A stretch of DNA of 15,840 bases from Chitinophagaceae bacterium UBA2793. Its GTDB lineage: Bacteria > Bacteroidota > Bacteroidia > Chitinophagales > Chitinophagaceae. Shown here piece by piece: positions 1-5,208 of the stretch (position 1 is its first letter; each line of letters starts with the position of its first letter). The notes beneath the pieces are model-generated. The model saw only the letters and a list, made by a program, of their open reading frames with translations, was not told the DNA's origin and did not search any database. The stretch spans positions 1-15,840 of the forward strand of contig DEHT01000109.1 in NCBI GenBank assembly GCA_002352045.1, read 5' to 3'. Position numbers and translations under genes: made by a program.

Positions 1-30
1 AAAATATCAGCACAGCAGCAAGCTCTGGCC

Positions 31-48
31 GTTATATGCAATGCTAAT
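31..48. repeat. Left arm of inverted repeat bounding the first gene
   Basis: The sequence GTTATATGCAATGCTAAT matches the reverse complement of 679-696 at 16 of 18 positions, and the first ten bases match perfectly. It contains the start codon of the downstream gene. It resembles the GTT-type core half-site that closes an integron attC site, but it does not fit the GTTRRRY consensus exactly, so the integron reading is an inference. Confidence 0.6.
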
Positions 49-682
49 GAGACAGTATCTATTCATATTGGTTTGCATCTTTAGTTATTCTTCTTTTGGA
101 CAAAATTGTTCAGACATAGAAACTATTTTGCAAAAGAAATACCCTGAGAACATAGTAAATAATGAGGACTATATATTCTATAAAGACAAGTCTAATTTTG
201 AAAAACTTGACAACCCAATTATAAAACAAAATTTCCCTAATTATGAATTGTATGCTGTTGACATGACTTTCAAATTACGACCTGATTGGAAATGCCGTTG
301 TGTTGTATTTTTTGACAGCACCAAAAGTGATTTTATTCTTCAAGAGCCGCTTTCTATGAACGGAATTGGCAACAGGCTAACTTCAATACTTAAGAACTTG
401 ACATTTATGGACACATTATCGCTTTATAAATTCATTGACAATTTTCATCAAATTCGACAAATTGGTTCTCAATATAAATTCATTAAAAGAAGCACAACTG
501 ATTCACTGCTTGCATATTATGTAGTTAGGTTTGAGTACCAAGATTATATTACAAGACCATACAAGGAGACAGTTCAAACTAAATTTGACAAATCCCAAAT
601 AATGGGAAATTTTTACATTAAACTTGAGAACAACAAAATTAAGGACTACATTGAATTAAATCCAAACCAAAGCCTAAAATAA
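41..682 (+). CDS. Secreted protein of unknown function, cassette-like gene
   Basis: I do not recognise this family. The product is 213 aa, or 211 aa if the second ATG at 47 is used. It opens with a charged start and a hydrophobic stretch (LFILVCIFSYSSFG) that ends at about residue 21 before QNCSD, so it looks like a Sec signal peptide and an exported or periplasmic protein. Three cysteines follow in the mature part (NCSD near the start, and a CRC pair at about residue 86), which could form a disulfide. There are no further membrane segments and no recognisable catalytic motif. The gene is more A+T-rich than the housekeeping genes further right. Its start and stop codons both lie inside the arms of an 18-base inverted repeat (31-48 and 679-696), which suggests it moves as a cassette. 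The coding call is fairly sure; the function is unknown. Confidence 0.75.
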   Translation: MLMRQYLFILVCIFSYSSFGQNCSDIETILQKKYPENIVNNEDYIFYKDKSNFEKLDNPIIKQNFPNYELYAVDMTFKLRPDWKCRCVVFFDSTKSDFILQEPLSMNGIGNRLTSILKNLTFMDTLSLYKFIDNFHQIRQIGSQYKFIKRSTTDSLLAYYVVRFEYQDYITRPYKETVQTKFDKSQIMGNFYIKLENNKIKDYIELNPNQSLK

Positions 683-696
683 GCACTGCATATAAC
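679..696. repeat. Right arm of inverted repeat bounding the first gene
   Basis: This arm ends in TGCATATAAC and overlaps the TAA stop codon of the first gene. It is the inverted partner of 31-48, with two mismatches in 18. The following bases (ATTGGGTTTTATGCAAG) look like the opening half of a longer palindrome whose other half is missing, because an insertion sequence starts at 732. Confidence 0.6.
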
Positions 697-731
697 ATTG
701 GGTTTTATGCAAGTTTGGTAGGACATTGTAA

Positions 732-769
732 TGTAAGCTCCCCCAAAAACAGTACGTTTTAAAAGTAGA
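732..769 (+). repeat. IS3-type left terminal inverted repeat
   Basis: It begins TGTAAGCTCCCCC and ends AAAAGTAGA. It pairs imperfectly with 1958-1994 and lies 29 bases before the orfA start codon. Confidence 0.75.
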
Positions 770-798
770 CAGAATTCTTAACTTTAAAAACGTAAAAC

Positions 799-1065
799 AT
801 GAAAAAGAACAGGTTCAGTCCCACACAAATTGCCAGCATTCTTAAGGAATTTGATAATGGCAAATCAGCCGAAGAAATTAATCGGGAGCATGGTGTAAGC
901 AAAGCATCCTTGTATAAATGGCGACAGCGCTATGGCGGTATGGAAGCTAGCGAGTTAAAGCGTATAAAGGAGTTGGAGGAAGAAAATACCCGGCTAAAAA
1001 GGATGTATGCCAACCTGGCGATGGAGTTAGATGTTGCCAAATACATCCTTGAAAAAAAGTTGTAA
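799..1065 (+). CDS. IS3-family transposase OrfA (DNA-binding, frameshift donor)
   Basis: This 88-aa protein is the N-terminal half of the transposase. Residues 1-45 form a helix-turn-helix of the transposase_8 type (FSPTQIASILKEFDNGKSAE, then HGVSKASLYKWRQRYGG), which binds the terminal repeats. Residues 50-87 have a heptad pattern (ELKRIKELEEENTRLKRM), a coiled coil that brings transposase subunits together. The gene ends GAA AAA AAG TTG TAA. The heptamer A_AAA_AAG at 1053-1059 is a classic -1 slippery site, and orfB is open in the -1 frame from 1053. OrfA alone usually acts as a regulator in this family; the fused OrfAB is the active transposase. Confidence 0.93.
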   Translation: MKKNRFSPTQIASILKEFDNGKSAEEINREHGVSKASLYKWRQRYGGMEASELKRIKELEEENTRLKRMYANLAMELDVAKYILEKKL

Positions 1066-1132
1066 AGCCTTGCGATAAGCGAAGAATAATCGGGGATCTT
1101 CGAACGGATCGACCCAAAGACATCGGCAAGGC
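1053..1132 (+). promoter_or_regulatory. Programmed -1 frameshift signal of the IS3 transposase
   Basis: The slippery heptamer A_AAA_AAG occupies 1053-1059 in phase with orfA. Seven bases later a stem begins: GCCTTGC (1067-1073) pairs perfectly with GCAAGGC (1126-1132). A second hairpin, CGAAGA with TCTTCG (1080-1085 and 1097-1102), is nested inside. Slippery site, short spacer and branched structure are the usual elements of IS3-family frameshifting. Confidence 0.75.
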
Positions 1133-1949
1133 GTGTCGTTTATTACACCTGAGCAGGAGCAGCCTGCACTATCAATCTATAAAGGATGACGGATATATTA
1201 TGCGGCAGCTAGAAGGTCTTGCTCAGCAAAATCCTGTAGAAGGTTTTTGGAAATGTTATTACCGCATCCGCAATGCCGGTACAATTGTGAATCATAAAAA
1301 ATTACATAGGGTGTATAAACAAATGGGGTTACCACTACGCCGTAAAGTGAAAAAACGAATACCAGCAAGAGTAAAAGAACCGTTGGCTATACCGATCGGT
1401 TTTACCCAAACCTGGAGTATAGATTTTATGAGTGATGCGCTAAGCAATGGAACCAAGTTTCGCTCCTTTAATGTGATAGATGATTACAACCGGGAAGTAT
1501 TGTTTATAGAAACAGATTATTCGTTAAAGAGTAGCCGGGTGATATGGGTGCTGAAACATTTAACCAACCGATATGGTAAGCCTCAAAAAATACGGATGGA
1601 TAACGGGCCAGAGTTTGTGGCCAGGCTAGCCCAGGAATGGAGTAAAGCCAATGAAATTGAGTTTAAATATATCCAACCCGGCAAGCCCACACAAAATGCC
1701 TACATAGAACGCTTTAACAAAACGTACAGGCAAGGCGTTTTAGATGCATATTTATTCGATACCATTGAAGAGGTAAGGGAAGTATCGCAAATATGCGTGG
1801 ATGACTACAATACGATGCGACCACATGATGCTCTGAGTGGGCAGCCCCCAAAAAAGTATAGAAACAAAAACACTCAAGCTGTTGGGCTTCGTTACGCTTC
1901 GGCTACGCCTTCGCTTCACTACGCCCAACAGCTTGAACAAAAACGATGA
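1059..1949 (+). CDS. IS3-family transposase OrfB (integrase core), read by -1 frameshift
   Basis: The -1 frame carries the HTH_21 linker (KACRLLHLSRSSLHYQS) and the rve integrase core. The catalytic triad is complete: D in WSIDFM, D in RMDNGPEF, and E in NAYIERFN, with exactly 35 residues between the second D and the E, as expected for DDE transposases of this family. The first ATG in this frame is at 1200, and starting there would lose the N-terminal linker. The natural product is therefore the OrfAB fusion of about 383 aa made by slippage at 1053-1059. After the usual family ending (HDALSGQPPKKYR) the protein carries about 25 extra residues encoded by a long hairpin (1874-1936). Confidence 0.92.
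   Translation, partial: VVKPCDKRRIIGDLRTDRPKDIGKACRLLHLSRSSLHYQSIKDDGYIMRQLEGLAQQNPVEGFWKCYYRIRNAGTIVNHKKLHRVYKQMGLPLRRKVKKRIPARVKEPLAIPIGFTQTWSIDFMSDALSNGTKFRSFNVIDDYNREVLFIETDYSLKSSRVIWVLKHLTNRYGKPQKIRMDNGPEFVARLAQEWSKANEIEFKYIQPGKPTQNAYIERFNKTYRQGVLDAYLFDTIEEVREVSQICVDDYNTMRPHDALSGQPPKKYRNKNTQAVGLRYASATPSLHYAQQLEQKR
1874..1936. repeat. REP-like hairpin inside the 3' end of orfB
   Basis: A perfect 14-base inverted repeat (TCAAGCTGTTGGGC at 1874-1887 and its complement at 1923-1936) encloses 35 bases rich in GCTTCG, TACGCC and CTTCGC units. It is more G+C-rich than its surroundings. It is translated as a tail on the transposase, but the sequence looks like an inserted palindromic repeat rather than conserved coding sequence. 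It lies just before the element's right end and might also slow or stop transcription. Confidence 0.7.
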
Positions 1950-1957
1950 TAAATTAT

Positions 1958-1994
1958 TCTACTTTTGAACTGTTCTAAAAAAGGGAAGCCTACA
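1958..1994 (-). repeat. IS3-type right terminal inverted repeat
   Basis: Read on the minus strand it begins TGTAGGCTTCCC and ends CAAAAGTAGA. It matches the left end in its first twelve bases with two differences and in the inner AAAAGTAGA block. It starts eight bases after the orfB stop codon. Confidence 0.75.
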
Positions 1995-2116
1995 GCCGCT
2001 AACACAGGTATTGCCAAAATGACTGCGGAACTGCTACTATAAAACATTTGTGCAAGGCTCAACAGTAGTGCGTCTATTGAAATTTAGTGCTAATAATCCG
2101 CTACTTCGGTAATACC
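1992..2116. repeat. Imperfect palindrome, attC-like, after the insertion sequence
   Basis: The stretch begins ACAGCCGCTAACAC. GGTATTGCC at 2007-2015 can pair with GGTAATACC at 2108-2116 (nine pairs, one G-T), leaving a loop of about 90 bases. The first 13 bases recur at 3824-3836 with one clear purine change and one pyrimidine change. A CTAAC-type left half followed by a long hairpin is the general architecture of integron recombination sites, but no match to a known attC can be claimed from sequence alone. Confidence 0.45.
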
Positions 2117-2144
2117 CAAACCGTAAAATGCAAACCGTAAAATC
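2117..2144. repeat. 14-base tandem duplication
   Basis: CAAACCGTAAAATG is followed directly by CAAACCGTAAAATC, two copies differing at the last base. It sits at the right foot of the palindrome described for 1992-2116. No function can be assigned. Confidence 0.7.
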
Positions 2145-2159
2145 CCCTTTCCAGCTACA

Positions 2160-2393
2160 TCAATACTGTATTTTTTTACCAAGACTTCTTAAAGACAATT
2201 CATGAAAAAATTTTTTAGCCGCTGGCTGAAACTCAGGTGGCGGCAGCGCAAGCACTTTTCCTACTGAGGCAGTTATAATACACTCAAAAAGTTCATGCAG
2301 GAGCTTTGGCATCAGTCTTCCGTAATATATCAGTCCATAAGATGCAACTTCGGTCTCATGCAGTCCTCTTTTTGGGTGCATTTTTTTATCCAA
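2160..2393 (-). CDS. Doubtful small ORF, 77 aa
   Basis: An open frame on the minus strand encodes a 77-aa basic protein with no signal peptide and no motif I recognise. It lies in the 606-base gap between the insertion sequence and the serine hydrolase gene, inside what appears to be repeat-derived DNA. Its composition is protein-like (for example ALPPPEFQPAAKKFFHEL near the end), but there is no supporting promoter or neighbour. It may be a small cassette gene, a remnant, or chance. Confidence 0.2.
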   Translation of the reverse strand: MDKKMHPKRGLHETEVASYGLIYYGRLMPKLLHELFECIITASVGKVLALPPPEFQPAAKKFFHELSLRSLGKKIQY

Positions 2394-2479
2394 ATTTTTC
2401 AGGCCTGTCTTAGTTTAGAAACCAACTGTCTCATTTTCTTTATTTTTGAAAATAAAAAATAGTTTTTAGACGGACTGCC

Positions 2480-2488
2480 GTTAGTAGC
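2480..2488. repeat. GTT-type half-site before the serine hydrolase gene
   Basis: GTTAGTAGC here is the inverted partner, with one mismatch, of GCCACTAAC at 3827-3835. The pair brackets the serine hydrolase gene in the same way that 31-48 and 679-696 bracket the first gene. It is short, so the pairing is suggestive only. Confidence 0.4.
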
Positions 2489-2600
2489 TATTTTAGAAAG
2501 AGCCTTCAATTATTTTAAAGACCAATAATATTACTTTGAAATAGTGACACTTTTAAAGGCATAATCTTAATTTAAACAACTCAAAAGCAGTAACCAAATC

Positions 2601-3788
2601 ATGCGAAAACAATTCGCCTTATCATTTACCATTGTACTCTCAACTACACTTATTTCAGCTAACACTTCACTTGGGCAAGACATCATTAACCCTGATTCAA
2701 TTTCGAGAAACCCTTATAGCTGGAATCAAAAAGAAAGAGAGTATGCTTTTTCTCATTTTGATAAGCTGTTTAAAACAAGGGATGTGGCTCGAGGAAATAA
2801 GATACATAAACTCAAAACAGGAAAACCTATATCAATATTTAGTAAAGGTGGGCAAAAAGAAAAAGAGTTGGAAACATTTATTACAGAGCAAAAGGTAGCT
2901 GGACTTTTGATTATACAGAATGGAAAGATTAGGATGGAACGTTATGAACTTGGGTTCAACAAAGCGTCCCGATGGACGAGCCAATCTATTGCCAAGTCAG
3001 TAACAAGTACCCTTATTGGTGCTGCTATAAAAGATGGTTATATCAAAAGTGTGGACGACTTAGTTACAAACTACATCCCCGATTTAAAAGGGAGTGCTTA
3101 CGAAAAGGTTACAATTCGCCATTTGTTGACCATGACTACTGGTGTACGATGGAACGAAAACTATAGCGATTCTAATTCTGACATTGCCAGGTTTTATACA
3201 CAAAAAGTTGAACCAGGTATTGATGAAACAGTTAGTTATATGCGACAGTTACCATCTGAGGCTGAACCAGGAAAAAAATGGGTATATAAAACAGGGGAAA
3301 CACACCTCTTGGGTGTGCTTGTAAGCAAGGCTACGGGGCAAACTTTATCAGAATATCTTTCCAAAAAAATATGGACTCCTTATGGTATGGAAGGGAAAGC
3401 CACTTGGAATATAGGCAGAACAAATCAGGAATTTGCAGGCTGTTGTCTGCAAATGAAACTGCGAGATTTTGGACGATTCGGTCAATTCATACTTGATGGA
3501 GCAACTATTAAAAGTAAATCTATTGTTCCCGATGACTGGTTACAATCAGCTACACATACACAAATTGCGCTTTGGCCCGGCTGGGGCTATGGATACCAAT
3601 GGTGGACATTGAGTGATGGAACTTTCCGTGCATTGGGGATTCATGGGCAAATGATTCATATTGACCCTTCAAGGCATCTTGTAATCGTTGTAAATAGTGC
3701 ATGGCCAGAGGCAGAGAATATGAAGCGACAGATGACTGCTGATAGATTTGTAAAATCTATTTCCACTGAAATTGACAAAGAGAAGTAA
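2601..3788 (+). CDS. Secreted serine hydrolase, beta-lactamase/esterase fold
   Basis: This 395-aa protein belongs to the class C beta-lactamase-like serine hydrolases (PF00144 type), a family that includes esterases, D-aminopeptidases and 6-aminohexanoate-dimer hydrolases. Residues 1-25 are a Sec signal peptide ending at SLGQ, so it acts outside the cytoplasm. The nucleophile motif SxxK is S129-I-A-K132. The second motif (normally YxN) is Y229-K-T231, a variant common among the non-lactamase members. The third is H348-G-Q350 in place of KTG. These substitutions argue for an esterase or amidase rather than true beta-lactamase activity; the substrate is unknown. The gene stands alone on the plus strand and is bracketed by the half-sites at 2480 and 3827. 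It may therefore be an acquired cassette gene. The start at 2601 gives a proper signal peptide. Confidence 0.9.
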   Translation: MRKQFALSFTIVLSTTLISANTSLGQDIINPDSISRNPYSWNQKEREYAFSHFDKLFKTRDVARGNKIHKLKTGKPISIFSKGGQKEKELETFITEQKVAGLLIIQNGKIRMERYELGFNKASRWTSQSIAKSVTSTLIGAAIKDGYIKSVDDLVTNYIPDLKGSAYEKVTIRHLLTMTTGVRWNENYSDSNSDIARFYTQKVEPGIDETVSYMRQLPSEAEPGKKWVYKTGETHLLGVLVSKATGQTLSEYLSKKIWTPYGMEGKATWNIGRTNQEFAGCCLQMKLRDFGRFGQFILDGATIKSKSIVPDDWLQSATHTQIALWPGWGYGYQWWTLSDGTFRALGIHGQMIHIDPSRHLVIVVNSAWPEAENMKRQMTADRFVKSISTEIDKEK

Positions 3789-3823
3789 GCTTGTCAATTT
3801 GTTGATACAAAGTAAGAAAAAAA

Positions 3824-3836
3824 ACAGCCACTAACA
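3824..3836. repeat. Second copy of the ACAGCCRCTAACAY half-site
   Basis: ACAGCCACTAACAT lies 36 bases after the serine hydrolase stop codon and repeats the motif at 1992-2004. It is followed by TGGGGCTTGATTG, as the first-gene half-site TATAAC is followed by ATTGGGTTTTATG. The shared pattern is an AAC core followed by a G-rich then T-rich stretch. Confidence 0.5.
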
Positions 3837-4008
3837 TGGGGCTTGATTGTTATGGAGAAAACGTCTGTTCGCTATTGTGCTTCAGTTCCAGCTTGACGAA
3901 AAGCACCGGGCAATAAATTAAACAATGAACTTTAAGAGTTATAGATTTAGCTGCGATTTTTGACACTAGTCAGAATTTTACACGCCACCTAAACTAAACT
4001 TTAAACAT

Positions 4009-4190
4009 ATGACCAAAATATTCCTGTTTCTTTTTTTCCACTTACCATAATTGCACAATCAAACAAAACTATAACTATTGACAGCTACATGCAAGCGCAA
4101 GCTGGGGTTAAACAGTTTAACGGAGCTGTATTGGTAGCACAAAAAGGAAAAAAAATATATAGAAACGCCTTTTATTTCTTCAGGAATTAG
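4009..4190 (+). pseudogene. Broken 5' end of a serine hydrolase-like gene
   Basis: The frame starting ATG at 4009 reads MTKIFLFLFF, a signal peptide start, then meets a stop at 4048. In the next frame, from 4038, the sequence continues PLTIIAQSNKTITIDSYMQ and then KQFNGAVLVAQKGKKIYRNA. That is the typical mature start of Bacteroidota beta-lactamase-family serine hydrolases. One missing T in the run at 4031-4037 explains the shift. A second stop ends the frame at 4188 and no catalytic SxxK motif follows, so most of the gene is gone. It lies just after an intact member of the same broad superfamily, but the two are not close copies. The homology call rests on pattern recognition. Confidence 0.6.
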
Positions 4191-4350
4191 TACTGAAATA
4201 AAGAAAGAAGAATAAAAAAGAATGTACAACCGTTTTGCGCCAGGCAGATAGACGTACAAAATCTAGCTGTGTTTCTTTGATTAAATATTAGCAATAAACT
4301 CGCCAGAAGTGCTTCGATTTCCCGCCCGAACGCAAAGCTGCAGGACTTTG

Positions 4351-4420
4351 TAGTAAATGGTAACACATGCTAAAAACAAGCCTTATCTTCTGTTCCTACA
4401 GAATGATCAACCATTTACTA
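4351..4420. repeat. 70-base inverted-repeat structure with inner hairpin
   Basis: TAGTAAATGGT (4351-4361) pairs perfectly with ACCATTTACTA (4410-4420). Inside, TTCTGT and ACAGAA (4388-4393 and 4398-4403) make a second perfect hairpin with a TCCT loop. It lies between the broken hydrolase gene and the deacetylase end. It could be a folded RNA, a miniature element or a degraded recombination site; none of these can be chosen from sequence alone. Confidence 0.5.
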
Positions 4421-4444
4421 TTGTATTTATTTGCTAAAAGCGGT

Positions 4445-4477
4445 AAGAGGTGTTAATACTATGCATTAACTCCTCTT
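4445..4477 (-). terminator. Hairpin after the deacetylase frame, likely terminator
   Basis: A 13-base stem with one mismatch (4445-4457 against 4465-4477) and a 7-base loop ends three bases from the stop codon at 4480-4482. The trailing T-run on the minus strand is weak (TTACCGCTTTT), so termination may be inefficient or involve both directions. Confidence 0.5.
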
Positions 4478-4479
4478 TA

Positions 4480-5202
4480 TTACTTCAACAATTCATCAAC
4501 TCTTTTTGCATGATATCCTTTTTGCTGAAGCCATTGAATAAGTTGTGGCAAATAGTTATATAATTTATCGGTACGTTTTGGATCGACACCAATATGAATT
4601 AATAATATAAAACCATTTAGCCCCTGCTTTGAGTTGGTTGCATATTTTCTAATTGAAGCCAATATATCTTCGCTACTTTTATAATTCTTCAACTCGGGCC
4701 AGGTATAATCTGCATGACTGATAGTACCAGGCGAATAATTAATCAATTGCAAGCCCTGTTGATGTGTCCAGGATGCAATTGTATCGTTGTACCATTCAAA
4801 GGGAGGCAAAAAATAAAGTGCATCTTTTTTTATAATGCCAAATTTTTTCATTGCTTCATAATTCTTTTGAAGGTCTTCATTAAACTGAACCTGGGAAAGC
4901 AGCAAGCTGTCACGCTTTTCCCAGGCTGCATACAATAAATGATCGTTGCTATGAGCACCGAGGTAATGACCGTTTTTCTTAATTTTCTTTATGGAATTAG
5001 CAAAGTTTGGATTATTGTAATATCGTCCAGTAAAAAAGAAAGAGGCTTTTATCTTTTGTTTTTGTAATGTTTGTAATATGATTTCGGCCCCATCTGCAAA
5101 TTCATCCCCAGTAAAAACAATAGCAATTTTCTTTTCAGAAGTATCTCCTCTAATGATAGCTCCTTGTTGATAAAGAAATTTTGTTTCCTTATCGGTTAAT
5201 AC
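4480..5202 (-). CDS. Polysaccharide deacetylase domain in the -1 frame of the GH9 gene
   Basis: This frame encodes a complete NodB-type (carbohydrate esterase 4-like) deacetylase domain of about 240 residues. Motif 1 is IVFTGDEFADG, with the acid pair D-E that replaces the usual DD. Motif 2 is HSNDH, the metal-binding HxxxH. Motif 3 is LPPFEW, and the last motif is LLIHIG. The frame has no ATG or GTG start: it opens after a TAA at 5215-5217, and its only TTG (4933-4935) lies after the metal-binding histidines. Read by -1 slippage at 5202-5208 it continues the upstream glycoside hydrolase without a gap (PGKK then VLTDKETKF), giving an 865-aa two-domain protein. As part of that protein it would be exported by the hydrolase's signal peptide. 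The alternative is a one-base deletion in an A7 run of a formerly continuous fusion gene. The intact motifs over 240 codons argue against long-standing decay. Confidence 0.8.
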   Translation of the reverse strand, partial: VLTDKETKFLYQQGAIIRGDTSEKKIAIVFTGDEFADGAEIILQTLQKQKIKASFFFTGRYYNNPNFANSIKKIKKNGHYLGAHSNDHLLYAAWEKRDSLLLSQVQFNEDLQKNYEAMKKFGIIKKDALYFLPPFEWYNDTIASWTHQQGLQLINYSPGTISHADYTWPELKNYKSSEDILASIRKYATNSKQGLNGFILLIHIGVDPKRTDKLYNYLPQLIQWLQQKGYHAKRVDELLK

Positions 5203-5208
5203 TTTTTT
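5169..5208 (-). promoter_or_regulatory. Candidate programmed -1 frameshift site joining GH9 and deacetylase
   Basis: On the minus strand the codons GGA AAA AAG TAT TAA contain A_AAA_AAG (5208 to 5202) in the right phase, five bases before the stop. Eight bases after the heptamer starts a hairpin. GATAAGGAAA (5193-5184) pairs with TTTCTTTATC (5178-5169) over ten positions, one of them G-U, with a five-base loop. An AGGAGG sequence lies 16 bases before the heptamer, a little further than the stimulatory element in dnaX. The arrangement matches that of the IS3 signal at 1053 in this same window. Confidence 0.6.

Larger units (their letters stand above)
732..1994 (+). mobile_element. IS3-family insertion sequence, 1263 bp, apparently intact
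   Basis: The element is bounded by imperfect terminal inverted repeats. The left end (732-769) starts TGTAAGCTCCCCC and the right end (1958-1994), read inward, starts TGTAGGCTTCCC. Both arms run to a shared AAAAGTAGA block. Inside are orfA and an orfB in the -1 frame, the standard IS3 layout, and the length is normal for the family. The flanking bases (left TGTAA, right GCCGC) show no target duplication, so the copy may derive from recombination or an adjacent deletion. The right end overlaps the repeat half-site ACAGCCGCTAACAC. Confidence 0.88.

Noticed and set aside
1200..1949. OrfB as an independent protein from ATG 1200
   Set aside because: The -1 frame is open and family-like back to the slippery heptamer; starting at 1200 would remove the conserved linker helix region.
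2601..3788. True class C beta-lactamase (resistance gene)
   Set aside because: The YxN and KTG motifs are replaced by Y-K-T and H-G-Q, which is the pattern of esterase or amidase relatives.
4480..4935. A separate 151-aa protein starting at TTG 4935
   Set aside because: It would begin after the acidic and histidine metal-binding motifs of the deacetylase domain, leaving a non-functional half; the conserved domain clearly continues upstream to the GH9 junction.
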